A stretch of 64,000 nucleotides of DNA, taken from positions 1 through 64,000 of the forward strand of contig CAVXSI010000017.1 of assembly GCA_963764365.1 (NCBI GenBank), in the 5' to 3' direction. The notes beneath the pieces are model-generated. The model saw only the letters and a list, made by a program, of their open reading frames with translations, made no database searches and was not told where the DNA came from. Source of the DNA: VRUE01 sp963764365 (GTDB lineage: Bacteria; Actinomycetota; Thermoleophilia; Solirubrobacterales; 70-9). Positions 34,593 to 42,999 of the stretch are shown here, in pieces. Each line of letters starts with the position of its first letter. Positions within the stretch are counted from its first letter, which is position 1. A program made the position numbers and the translations under genes.

Positions 34593-37500
34593 TCAGGTCA
34601 CGCTCCCGTTCGTGGTGCCCGTTCCGTCGGGCTGTCCCAAGGCGTCGAGCAGGCAGAGGGCATTGACGAGCCGCATCTGCTCGACCGTTTGACACTTGAT
34701 GCTCATCAGATCCGGGCTCGCCACAAGGATTGCGAGGCACTGCGCGCGCGAAACCGCCACGTTCAACCGGTTTCGCGAGTAGAGGAACTCGACTCCACGA
34801 GGAATCTCGGCTCCGGAGGAGGTCGCCATCGAGAAGAAGACCACGGCGGCCTCCTGGCCCTGGAACTTGTCGACCGTACCGACGTTCACCCCTTGCAGGC
34901 CGCGCTTGTCAAGGCATTCGCGCAGGCACCGGACTTGTGCGTTGTAGGGGGTGACCACCATGACTTGGTTTAGCTGAAGCTCTCTCGTCTCGCCCTCGCG
35001 ATTGGTGAAGCTGGCGCTGGTGAGCGATTCGATCGCTTCGGCCACGACCGCTGCCTCCTCGAGCGACTCCCGGGTGTTGCCCTCATGGGCGACAGGGATC
35101 GAGCGAACCCCGGTGCCGCTCAGGGGACCAGCCGACTCGACCAACTGACGCTCACATGACGCCTCCCAGCGCAGGCGTCCTTCGTAGATCGCCTCGGAGA
35201 CGAAGCGGCAGACATCTGGGTGCATCCGCCGGGTCTCCTCGAGGAACACGCCGCGGTGGGTCGGAATGGTCGTCTCCTCGTCAAGCAGATGCTCAAGGAC
35301 GGAGCAACCGGAGCCGGGCGGATGAGTTCCCTGGCTGACCTGCGCGAGTTGTAGAGGATCGCCGAGGAGAACGATGTTGCGTGTCGCGGTCGACAGCGCA
35401 ATCGCGTCGGCGAGGGAGATCTGGCCGGCCTCGTCGATGACGAGGCAGTCGATCGACTGGCGCATCTCCTCACGACACCAAAGCCAGGCAGTGCCGGCGA
35501 GCAAGTCGTATTCGCCTTGGGCGGCGAAGTCGTCGTTTGACTTCGAGTTCACGATCATCGGCTCGCCCTCGTCGGAATCCCTGGTGAACTCCTGATCCGG
35601 CTCCGAGGACTTCTTCAGCCCCCGCAAAGAAATGCCCGCTTTGAGCGCTTGTTCTTCGACCTTGGACAGGAGGTTGTTGATCGCTTTGTGGCTATTGGCG
35701 GTGACGCCGACCGTCTTGCCTTCGCCGATCAGATCCAGGATGACTTGGGCTCCGGTGTAGGTCTTCCCGGAGCCCGGGGGTCCCTGAATGAACAGGTAGC
35801 TCTTTTTCAGGCCGCTGACGATCTGCTTGATGTCCTTCAGGTCCGCCCGCTCGCCCTGTAGCGGCTCCCCAGCGGCGACTGCCGCAGTCCGCGGCAGGTT
35901 CCGGCCGAGGATGTCGCGTCCGGCCCGGTAGCCGCCGGAGTCCGCGAGTACCTCCTTCGCAAAATCCCTGATGGCCGCTCGCTGAACGGGGGTCGTGTAG
36001 GGCCCGCCAGGAATCAGCGCCGTCTGCTCTTCTTCCAGCCGGGCTTTGCTCAGCTTCAATGTCAGGGTGCCGGTCTGGTTGTCGAGGGCTACCACCTCAA
36101 CCGACTTGGGCTTCATGTCGGACTCGCCGGTCACCGGATCGATTCCGCAGCTATGGGGGTCGGCGAATTGTCCGAGCCCGATCTTGTGCTCCTGGGGAGG
36201 GAAGCTGAAGCGCTTGAGGGAGGAGCGGGCTGGCGGTGGCAGCGGCTCTGGCTTGCCGATCGGAGCCAGGCCCCCAATCGCCTCGGAGTCGAGCTCGGTC
36301 AACTCGGCGTCGGACTTCTCCAGACGTTCGAAGAACTCCCAGTAGGCCGGCTTTGCATCTCTCCGGTGGTAGTCGAGAAGCTGCGCCAACAGCCACCGAT
36401 CCGCCTCTTTTGCGGACCGCTTTGATGGATCGTCGGGGACGCCATCGAGAAGACGGTTCTGTAGTTCCAGGGTCTCGGCGGCGGCTTCGGTTGCCTCCTC
36501 CGAGGGGGCATCCGGCTCTCCCGGCTGCCGCCATGGGATCCCGATCTTGAACTTGTCCTCACAGGCCTGCCGTTGATTAAGCAGCCACTCGCGTAGATGC
36601 AGCGTGGAGTCGCAGTCGTCTTTGTTGTAGGCCTCGATCGCCTCGAGGAGGGACGGGTCGTGCTCTTCGCGCCACCGCTCAAAGAGCAGCACGGAATCGC
36701 CGGCCTGCTTGACCGCCGCGGCGCGGTCCTGGTCGTAGAAGTGCTCGATCTCCTTCAACGAATAGCTCGGCCGGGAGATCATCATCGACTGCTCGACGAC
36801 CCGGTAGAGGTCGACCAGTACGCGCTCTCGGAAGAGGGTGTCAACCTCGTCCTCTCGCGATCCGTACTTCCCCATCAGTCGGCCGAGGGCGGTGCGCTCA
36901 TAGGGGGCGTAGTGGTAGACGTGGAGATCGGGGTAGCGCTCGCGGCGTTCGAAGACGAAGTCGACGAATTCCTCGAAGGCTCGCTTCTCTTCCTGGTGGT
37001 CGAGACCCCAGAAGGGACGGAACTGACGCTCACCGTCCTCGAGATAGCTCACGCCCCAGAGGTACTCAAGGCCGTCGTCGTAGAAGGGGTCTCCCTCGAT
37101 GTCGAAGAAGAGGTCCCCGTCGAACGGCTGAGGTATAAGCCCAAAGCCGCGCGGTGGTCCCTCGCCTACCTGCTGGGGCTCGAGCAAGGTCAGTGACTTC
37201 TCGCCCGTCTCGCGCTCGGAGACCTGAAGGGCCGCCTGGGACCGGAGCTTCTCGAACGTCGCGACGGACATCCCGGTCGGCCGCAGTGCGTCAGTCACCG
37301 TTGCGAGATCCGCGACCATCTCGACGCCGGCGGCGTTCAGCCTGCGCGTCTGAGCCGCGCCGAGCTTGGCGACCTGGCTGAGGTGGTCGTCCTTGACCCG
37401 GCGCTCCTCGCAGGGCTCAGCCCAGTCGCAGATTTCGCAGTGCTCGACCGGCATCGGGTAGGTCTCGGTCAGCGGCGGCTCGATGGCCGCCAGGAAGCGC

Positions 37501-38090
37501 TTCTTCATCCGCGCGAAGTAGGCACGGAAGTCCCCAGTGGGCAGGCTCAGCCGTCGATCATCACCTAGGATGAGTTCGATCCGGGACGGGGGATTCCCCT
37601 GGACCGCCTCGATCAGCTCGGCGTAGAGGCAGAGCTGAATCACGAAATAGGGCTTGACGGCGCGCGCGTACTTGGTGTCGACGGGCCGGTAGGACCAGGG
37701 ACCGAGCTCCGACGGCTCGTCGACACGGGTCAGAAAGTCTGCATAGCCCATCCATCGGTCTCGAAGGAAGGAGGCCTGATAGATCAGCGGTGCGCCATCC
37801 CGCATCGCTGCCGCGGTCGCCTTGACTGCCGCCGTCAGGCCGTCTTCGCTCGCTCCGCCATCGACGCTAACGAGGTCATCGCCGAACTCAGCCCGCATCA
37901 GTTCGAGGTGTCGGGCCTCATGCTCATGACCCCGCTCAACCGCGAGATCGCCAGTACTGGCGGCGCGCTCCGGCGGCTCCTCAACCAGGCCCTCGAGCCG
38001 CTGCAGCTGAAGCTGCGTGAGATGCGGACAGGCGAGGAAGTTCGTCAGGTCCGTCGCGGAGTAGATCCGATTTCCCCCAACCAGACGCAA
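34593..38090 (-). CDS. TM0106-family RecB-like nuclease fused to RNase H-like domain and Upf1/Dna2-type helicase
   Basis: 1165 residues, intact. N-terminal Cas4/RecB-like nuclease: YSATDLTNFLACPHLTQLQL, VDTKYARAVKPYFVIQLCLY and HCEICDWAEPC suggest a Fe-S-bound PD-(D/E)xK nuclease. Residues ~325-500: RNase H-like exonuclease (GDLFFDIEGDPFYDDGLEYL, YNKDDCDST). C-terminal SF1 helicase: GPPGSGKTYTGAQV, VIDEAGQISLADA, GDPLQL, VDKFQGQEAAVVFFS, SRNRLNVAVSRA. TTG 38090 is used as start because GGGAGG lies 6 nt upstream. The three downstream Shango genes overlap or abut it, so it is likely part of the same defence operon. Confidence 0.88.
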   Translation of the reverse strand: MRLVGGNRIYSATDLTNFLACPHLTQLQLQRLEGLVEEPPERAASTGDLAVERGHEHEARHLELMRAEFGDDLVSVDGGASEDGLTAAVKATAAAMRDGAPLIYQASFLRDRWMGYADFLTRVDEPSELGPWSYRPVDTKYARAVKPYFVIQLCLYAELIEAVQGNPPSRIELILGDDRRLSLPTGDFRAYFARMKKRFLAAIEPPLTETYPMPVEHCEICDWAEPCEERRVKDDHLSQVAKLGAAQTRRLNAAGVEMVADLATVTDALRPTGMSVATFEKLRSQAALQVSERETGEKSLTLLEPQQVGEGPPRGFGLIPQPFDGDLFFDIEGDPFYDDGLEYLWGVSYLEDGERQFRPFWGLDHQEEKRAFEEFVDFVFERRERYPDLHVYHYAPYERTALGRLMGKYGSREDEVDTLFRERVLVDLYRVVEQSMMISRPSYSLKEIEHFYDQDRAAAVKQAGDSVLLFERWREEHDPSLLEAIEAYNKDDCDSTLHLREWLLNQRQACEDKFKIGIPWRQPGEPDAPSEEATEAAAETLELQNRLLDGVPDDPSKRSAKEADRWLLAQLLDYHRRDAKPAYWEFFERLEKSDAELTELDSEAIGGLAPIGKPEPLPPPARSSLKRFSFPPQEHKIGLGQFADPHSCGIDPVTGESDMKPKSVEVVALDNQTGTLTLKLSKARLEEEQTALIPGGPYTTPVQRAAIRDFAKEVLADSGGYRAGRDILGRNLPRTAAVAAGEPLQGERADLKDIKQIVSGLKKSYLFIQGPPGSGKTYTGAQVILDLIGEGKTVGVTANSHKAINNLLSKVEEQALKAGISLRGLKKSSEPDQEFTRDSDEGEPMIVNSKSNDDFAAQGEYDLLAGTAWLWCREEMRQSIDCLVIDEAGQISLADAIALSTATRNIVLLGDPLQLAQVSQGTHPPGSGCSVLEHLLDEETTIPTHRGVFLEETRRMHPDVCRFVSEAIYEGRLRWEASCERQLVESAGPLSGTGVRSIPVAHEGNTRESLEEAAVVAEAIESLTSASFTNREGETRELQLNQVMVVTPYNAQVRCLRECLDKRGLQGVNVGTVDKFQGQEAAVVFFSMATSSGAEIPRGVEFLYSRNRLNVAVSRAQCLAILVASPDLMSIKCQTVEQMRLVNALCLLDALGQPDGTGTTNGSVT

Positions 38091-38300
38091 CGAGCGCCTC
38101 CCTCTCTCAGCCTGTCTTCTCGAAGCGGACCATTGGGCCTCCTAGCAGAGGCGGAGGATACCCGCGATGTTTCCAAATCGATTTCCCGGCTGTTGTGTGA
38201 AATTCGCTGCTGTTTGCCGGTTCCAGCCAAACCCGTCTCCCTACGATCGACCTCTACTCCGCGGGAGACGCGGTTGCGCACGAACGCGAGTCTGGCGGCC

Positions 38301-38618
38301 CTATAGGCCGAGGACGAGTGCCAGCGCTTCGTCCACTGCTCGCAGCTCGTTGGCGTCGAGGCGGCCGGCGGACCGTCCCAGGCGCTCCGGGTCGACGACC
38401 GTGGTCTGCTCGACGAGGACTCTGGTGTCGGTGTCGTCCAGCGAGATTGCAGGGCGGAAAGTCGCCGGGCGAGCGCTGGTCGAGGTGGGGGCGACCAGGG
38501 TGGTACTCAGCCCCATCAGCTCGTCGGCCTGGACCACGACGGCGTAGCGCGCACCCTTCTGCTCCCTGCCCCGAGCACCCCGAGGAGCCGGCAGCCGGAA
38601 GACCTCGCCGCGAACCAC
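38301..38618 (-). CDS. mazF: MazF/PemK-type endoribonuclease toxin
   Basis: 105 residues. GEVFRLPAPRGARGREQKG, RYAVVVQADELMGLSTTLVA and PTSTSARPATFRP match MazF toxins that cut mRNA. GTG 38618 lies 1 nt after the antitoxin stop, as usual for antitoxin-toxin operons. It lies in the island between the defence operon and the tRNA. Confidence 0.88.
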   Translation of the reverse strand: MVRGEVFRLPAPRGARGREQKGARYAVVVQADELMGLSTTLVAPTSTSARPATFRPAISLDDTDTRVLVEQTTVVDPERLGRSAGRLDANELRAVDEALALVLGL

Positions 38619-38864
38619 CTAGTCGGCCGGATCGGGTGCCAGCTCGGCCATTTGCTCGCGAATGACCTGCATCTCGGTTTGGTCGGCCTCGTCAGCGGCC
38701 AGCCACTCGACCTCCGCGGCGATCGAGGAGCGCGCCCGACGGCGGGCGGCCGACTCCATGAGAGCGGTGCGAACTGCTTCGGAATCGCTCTTGGAACCTT
38801 CCCGAACGATCTGCAGCGCTGCCGCAGAGCTGTCATCCAAGCGAACGTGAAGCGAACGACTCAT
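38619..38864 (-). CDS. Ribbon-helix-helix antitoxin paired with MazF
   Basis: 81 residues. N-terminal SRSLHVRLDDSSAAALQIV forms a ribbon-helix-helix DNA-binding unit; SDSEAVRTALMESAARRR is the second helix. The acidic tail (ADEADQTEMQVIREQMAEL) would bind the toxin. Antitoxin first, toxin second fits self-repression. Confidence 0.8.
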   Translation of the reverse strand: MSRSLHVRLDDSSAAALQIVREGSKSDSEAVRTALMESAARRRARSSIAAEVEWLAADEADQTEMQVIREQMAELAPDPAD

Positions 38865-38895
38865 GAAACGAATGTAGCACGGATTGTGCTATGAA

Positions 38896-38912
38896 AATCG
38901 GGGCGCCCGGAT
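38896..38912 (-). repeat. Putative attachment site, right (within tRNA-Pro)
   Basis: Identical 17 bp to 27351-27367; covers the 3' acceptor strand and part of the T arm of the tRNA, a favoured integrase target. Confidence 0.7.
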
Positions 38913-38971
38913 TTGAACCGGGGACCTCACCGACCCGAACGGTGCGCGCTACCAGGCTGCGCCACGCCCCG
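38898..38971 (-). tRNA. tRNA-Pro (anticodon CGG)
   Basis: On the - strand: acceptor CGGGGCG / CGCCCCG with discriminator A, D arm GCGCAGCCTGGTAGCGC, anticodon stem CACCG / CGGTG with loop TTCGGGT (anticodon CGG), T arm CCCGG-TTCAAAT-CCGGG. 74 nt, CCA not encoded. A -10 box GATAAT (complement 38981-38986) lies 9 nt upstream. Confidence 0.96.
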
Positions 38972-38980
38972 AGATGGGCG

Positions 38981-38986
38981 ATTATC
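38981..38986 (-). promoter_or_regulatory. -10 box of tRNA-Pro
   Basis: GATAAT on the - strand, 9 nt before the 5' end of the mature tRNA. Confidence 0.5.
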
Positions 38987-39063
38987 TCAGAGCCTGGGGA
39001 AGGGGGTCGGTGCGACGGCTCCGGCCGCTACTTTTGCTGCCCCCGGGGTTCCGGGTTATCCCT

Positions 39064-40158
39064 ATGCGAAAGCTCTTGACGATCGTCGCCGTTCTGGCGC
39101 TGCTGGCGCTCCCATCCGGGGCTGCCGCCGCGCGGCTGCCCGCCGGCTTCGTCGGGATCTCGCCGCAGAACCCGACCGACGAGGCCGAATACGAGCTGAT
39201 GGCCGAAGCGGGGATCGACAGCGTGCGGCTGCCGCTCTACTGGAACGGCGTCGAGGCGCACAGCCCGTCCCTGGTCGCCCCCGAATGGTCCGGGTTCGAC
39301 CAGTCGGTGGCGCTCGCCGCCGGAGCGGGCCTGCGGATCTTCCCCTTTGTCTGGGGTTCGCCGTCCTGGGTCGCCCCGCTGCCGCAGGTCGAACCCGCCC
39401 GCAACGCTTGGGCGCTGCACGCCTGGGCCCGCTTCCTGCGTGCCGCGGTGCGCCGCTACGGCGACGGCGGCTCGTTCTGGCGCGAACACCCGGAGCTGCA
39501 GTACCTGCCGATCCGCCAGTGGGAGGTCTGGAACGAGGAGAACATCGTCACCTTCTCCGCCCACTCCAACCCGGAGCGGTTCGCGCGGCTGGTCCGGGCC
39601 GGCGGCAGGGCGATCCACGCCGCCGACCGCCGCGCCAAGGTGATCCTCGGCGGCCTCTTCGGGCGACCGCTGCAGATCCCGCCCAACGTCGGCTCGAGCG
39701 ACTTCCTCGAACGCGTCTACCGGGCCGGCGCCGTGAAGCGCTACTTCGACGGGGTCGCGTTGCATCCGTACGTCGCCGACGCGAAGGCGATGAAGTCCGA
39801 GATCGCCAGCCTGCGCCGGGTGATGCGCCGCAACGGCGACGGCCGCACGCCGTTCTACGTGACCGAGCTGGGCTGGGGCTCGGACAGCTTTCAGACCCGC
39901 TGGGAGCGGGGGCTGCACGGCCAGGCACGCCAACTGAACCGGGCCTTCTCAATCCTCGCCGCCCATCGCCGCTCCTGGCGGATCGGCGGCGTCTGGTGGT
40001 TCTCCTGGGCCGACGCCCCGGGTGCCCACTGCCAGTTTTGCGACTCCTCCGGCCTGCTCACCGCGAAGCGCGAAGCGAAGCCGTCCTGGTACGTCTTCAA
40101 CGCCTGGACCGGCGGCGACGCCGGCACCGTGCCGCGGGCCAGGTTCGGGCACCGCTAG
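39064..40158 (+). CDS. Secreted glycoside hydrolase-like protein (clan A TIM barrel)
   Basis: 364 residues with a signal peptide (residues 1-22, LLTIVAVLALLALPSGAAAA). Motifs fit GH5/GH39-like enzymes: GIDSVRLPLYWNGVE near the start, acid/base NE in WEVWNEENIVTF (about residue 165), and nucleophile E in FYVTELGWGS (about residue 273). Substrate unknown. ATG 39064 begins the signal peptide; longer frames upstream are not credible. Confidence 0.8.
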   Translation: MRKLLTIVAVLALLALPSGAAAARLPAGFVGISPQNPTDEAEYELMAEAGIDSVRLPLYWNGVEAHSPSLVAPEWSGFDQSVALAAGAGLRIFPFVWGSPSWVAPLPQVEPARNAWALHAWARFLRAAVRRYGDGGSFWREHPELQYLPIRQWEVWNEENIVTFSAHSNPERFARLVRAGGRAIHAADRRAKVILGGLFGRPLQIPPNVGSSDFLERVYRAGAVKRYFDGVALHPYVADAKAMKSEIASLRRVMRRNGDGRTPFYVTELGWGSDSFQTRWERGLHGQARQLNRAFSILAAHRRSWRIGGVWWFSWADAPGAHCQFCDSSGLLTAKREAKPSWYVFNAWTGGDAGTVPRARFGHR

Positions 40159-40191
40159 CGGCTCGGCACAACGAGGGCGGCCCCACTCCTC

Positions 40192-41454
40192 TCAGGGAGC
40201 TTTGGTCAAGTCTTTCGGCGATTCGAAGGCGGTCAAGCCGACGGTCATCCGAATCGGCTCCTCGTTGCTCCTGGCGCGGCGGGCCTCTGCCTTCTCCTGC
40301 CTTTCGGGAAGGGAGTCGAACAGGGCGTCAACGGTGGCGATCACCCGCTCCCAGCCTTGCCGATCGAGGGGGAGGAGGCACCAGGTGAAATGTCGGTCGC
40401 TACGGGCGTCGATCGTGCGTTGCGCGATTGCCTCGCGGACCTGATCGCCGAACCGCTCGAACGATCGCCAGCTGAGCTGGGACTTGGTTGACGCCGGCAG
40501 GGCGGTCCAGTGCTCGATGTCGAAGATGGCCGGCTCGGTGGCCACGTAGAAATGCTCGACCGCCCCTCTTCTCCTGCCCCCCGTCGCGGTCCTCGTCAGC
40601 TTCAGCCAGCCGTAGGTTTCCAGCTGTTTGAAGTGCCTGCTCACGCGGGACAGCGAGCCGCCGCCGAACTCATCGAAGAACTCTTTCGGGCTCATCTCGC
40701 GCCGATTGAGCTCGGTGATGATCTGCAGATCCAGCGAATCGCCAAAGACCTTGGCGAGCCGGCGGTTGATCGAGAACGGCGACGATGCGTTCTTGGTGGC
40801 GGCTGGCCGGTTGCTCTTGCTCCGGCCGCCCCCGCGGCCGGTCGAGGGGGCAGGCGACTCGAAGCCGGCCAGTCCCACGGTCGTCAGGATCGGAGCCTCG
40901 CCGCTTGCGGCGAGGCGAACCCTCGCGTTCTCCAGTTCTTCGAGAAGCGACTCGAAAATCGCATCGAGCTCGCCGATCGTCTCTTCCCAGCCGGTGAGGT
41001 CGAGAAGCATCGGACTCCAGGTGAGATGTCGGTCTGAGCGAGCGTCGAACGTGCCGGCCGAGATCGCGCTCCTGGTTCTCTCGGCGAGCTGCTCGAAGGT
41101 TTTGCACGTGAAGGCGCCTCTGACGGGTTCCGGCAGCCGGGTCCATGCCTCGAGATCGATGACGGCGAGCTGATCGGCGCGGTAGAAGTGCTCAACCGCG
41201 CCTCGACGACTTCCCCCGGTCTCCGTCCTGACGAGCCTCAGCCAGCCGTGTTCGGCGAGCTTCTTGAAGTGACGGTTGACCCGGACGGCCGAGCCTCCGC
41301 CGAACTGCTCGAAAAACGCGGTCGGGCTCATTTCATGGAGATAGAGCTCGGTGACGATCTTCAGGCGCAGTGGATCGGCGAAGACGACCGACAGACGTCG
41401 CAGGGAGGAACCCTGACTTTTGGTGTGAACAGAGGTTCTCGTCACGAAGGACAT
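40192..41454 (-). CDS. Regulator made of two tandem winged-helix units
   Basis: 420 residues from ATG 41454. The protein is an internal duplication: residues ~15-200 and ~225-415 align. Unit 1: SVVFADPLRLKIVTELYLHE, FFEQFGGGSAVRVNRHFKKL; unit 2: AKVFGDSLDLQIITELNRRE, FFDEFGGGSLSRVSRHFKQL. Each has an ArsR-like winged helix, then a (R)RGAVEHFY wing and a conserved C-terminal half ending in TVGLxxFESP. Target and ligand are unknown. The neighbour at 41829 is a smaller ArsR-like regulator with the same ALKHFYAS wing. Confidence 0.8.
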   Translation of the reverse strand: MSFVTRTSVHTKSQGSSLRRLSVVFADPLRLKIVTELYLHEMSPTAFFEQFGGGSAVRVNRHFKKLAEHGWLRLVRTETGGSRRGAVEHFYRADQLAVIDLEAWTRLPEPVRGAFTCKTFEQLAERTRSAISAGTFDARSDRHLTWSPMLLDLTGWEETIGELDAIFESLLEELENARVRLAASGEAPILTTVGLAGFESPAPSTGRGGGRSKSNRPAATKNASSPFSINRRLAKVFGDSLDLQIITELNRREMSPKEFFDEFGGGSLSRVSRHFKQLETYGWLKLTRTATGGRRRGAVEHFYVATEPAIFDIEHWTALPASTKSQLSWRSFERFGDQVREAIAQRTIDARSDRHFTWCLLPLDRQGWERVIATVDALFDSLPERQEKAEARRARSNEEPIRMTVGLTAFESPKDLTKAP

Positions 41455-41828
41455 TCTTCCATCGCTCTCTCTGCGTTGAGCGCAGCGAGTGTATTGCTTT
41501 CCTGATCTGGAACCAGCCAGATACCGCTTTCGGTCGCTTGCCTGCGCAATTGATCCACCTGGCCCAAGTGAGTGCGCGATCCAGGGGAGGGGGTGACGAG
41601 ATGAAGCTCGCAGCGATCGAAGCTGCCCTGCCGGTTCTGTCGGTAACGAAGTCAGGCTGACCCGTTTGTCTGGAGCCGCTCGGTTAGCGCCGGGCGGCTT
41701 CAGAAGCCTCATCTCGACTTTGGCGTCAAAAGTCGATGTGAAACGCACGTTTCGCGTTTCTACAATGCCGAACCATTTGTTAAACGCATTGGATAGGGCT
41801 AACAAGCACGACGAGAAGGAGACCGCGA
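41455..41828. promoter_or_regulatory. 374-bp divergent intergenic region between two regulators
   Basis: No gene is supported. It holds the inverted repeat GAAACGC-N7-GCGTTTC (41740-41746 / 41754-41760), a likely operator. The stretch is more AT-rich than its surroundings. No certain -10/-35 pair was assigned. Confidence 0.45.
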
Positions 41829-42221
41829 ATGGCTGCCAAGAGCAGAAGCGTGAAGCAAACCCGAAGCTCCAAACCTACGGCGAAAGCGAAACGATCCCGC
41901 AAATCCGGGACCGGCGATGCCGAGTTGATAAGCGCCCTCAACCACGTGCTGAGGCGCGACATCCTGCGCCTGATGCACAGCGCCCAGGGTGCGCGCAGCC
42001 CGGTCGACATCTCCGACGAGCTGAAGCAGCCGCTCGCCGGCGTCAGCTACCACGTGCAGATCCTCCACCGGCTCGGCGCGATCAAACTGGTGGACACGGT
42101 CCAGGTCCGCGGCGCCCTCAAGCACTTCTACGCCTCGACCGTCAAGCAGCACAAAATCGCCCGCTCCCTGCTCGAGAGCACGAGGAAATCGGACAAGGCG
42201 CTGAACCGCAGCGGCAAGTAG
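41829..42221 (+). CDS. ArsR-like winged-helix regulator
   Basis: 130 residues. A basic, disordered N-terminus (residues 1-28, Lys/Arg/Ser) precedes a winged helix: LNHVLRRDILRLMHSAQGAR, SPVDISDELKQPLAGVSYHV, LHRLGAIKLVD, VRGALKHFYAST. Preceded by AAGGAGA. Target unknown; the adjacent palindrome GAAACGC-N7-GCGTTTC is a candidate site. Confidence 0.82.
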   Translation: MAAKSRSVKQTRSSKPTAKAKRSRKSGTGDAELISALNHVLRRDILRLMHSAQGARSPVDISDELKQPLAGVSYHVQILHRLGAIKLVDTVQVRGALKHFYASTVKQHKIARSLLESTRKSDKALNRSGK

Positions 42222-42233
42222 ACGCCTCCGGCC

Positions 42234-42310
42234 GGGCACCGGCGCCGCAGGCTCTGGCGAGACCGTCTGACGGGCTCGCCGACCGGCCATGCGGGCGCCG
42301 GTGCGCCACG
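42234..42310. repeat. Palindromic element between the ArsR-like gene and sod
   Basis: Arms GGCACCGGCGCCGCAG and its partner TGCGGGCGCCGGTGCG enclose an inner GGCGAG / CTCGCC stem. It may terminate the regulator transcript. Confidence 0.5.
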
Positions 42311-42391
42311 CTGCCGGCTCGGGCGCGCGGCGCGCTAGGCTCCGGACCCCGCTTCGAATACGACCAGTCCAACCCAGGAGGAGACGCCACG

Positions 42392-42991
42392 ATGGCTTTC
42401 TCGGTTCCCGATCTGCCCTACGCCTACGACGCGCTTGAGCCCCACATCGACGAGGAAACGATGCGGATCCACCACGACAAGCACCACCAGGCCTACGTCG
42501 ACAAAGCGAACGACGCGCTGGCGGGGACCGAGTGGGCCGATCGCGAGGTCGAGGACGTGCTGCGCAACCTCCCGAGCCTGCCCGGCGACAAGCAGGCCCC
42601 GGTTCGCAACAACGGCGGCGGCCACTTCAACCACTCGCTGTTCTGGCAGATGCTCAGCCCCGACGGCGGCGGCGCGCCGAGCGGCGAGCTGGCGAGCGCG
42701 ATCGACGAGACCTTCGGCTCCTTCGACTCGTTCAAGGAGGAGTTCAAAAAGGCCGGCATCGGGCGCTTCGGCTCCGGCTGGGCCTGGCTGGTCCGCGACA
42801 GCTCCGGCCTCGCCGTCGTCTCCACTCCGAACCAGGACTCGCCGGTCACCGACGGCAGCGTGCCGCTGCTCGGCTGCGACGTCTGGGAGCACGCCTACTA
42901 CCTCAGGTACCAGAACAAGAGGCCCGCCTACATCGACGCGTTCTGGAACGTCGTCAACTGGGCTTACGTCGCAGAGCGCTTCGCCGAGTAG
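42392..42991 (+). CDS. sodA: Superoxide dismutase (Fe/Mn type)
   Basis: 199 residues. Metal ligands are in MRIHHDKHHQAYVD (His), GGGHFNHSLFW (His) and DVWEHAYYLRYQNKR (Asp, His). Ribosome binding site AGGAGGAG 42376-42383. Which metal it prefers is not certain from sequence alone. Cytosolic. Confidence 0.96.
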   Translation: MAFSVPDLPYAYDALEPHIDEETMRIHHDKHHQAYVDKANDALAGTEWADREVEDVLRNLPSLPGDKQAPVRNNGGGHFNHSLFWQMLSPDGGGAPSGELASAIDETFGSFDSFKEEFKKAGIGRFGSGWAWLVRDSSGLAVVSTPNQDSPVTDGSVPLLGCDVWEHAYYLRYQNKRPAYIDAFWNVVNWAYVAERFAE

Positions 42992-42999
42992 CGCCCGTT

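Larger units (their letters stand above)
27351..38912. mobile_element. Genomic defence island integrated at tRNA-Pro
   Basis: 11.5 kb between the two 17-bp copies. All genes inside read on the - strand: nuclease-helicase, Shango-like sngA, sngB, sngC, and near the tRNA a toxin-antitoxin pair. Base use appears less GC-biased at third positions than in the ribosomal genes. No integrase or excisionase is recognisable, so the island is either mobilised in trans or has lost them. The 172 bp 27368-27539 and 210 bp 38091-38300 hold no recognisable gene. Confidence 0.7.
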
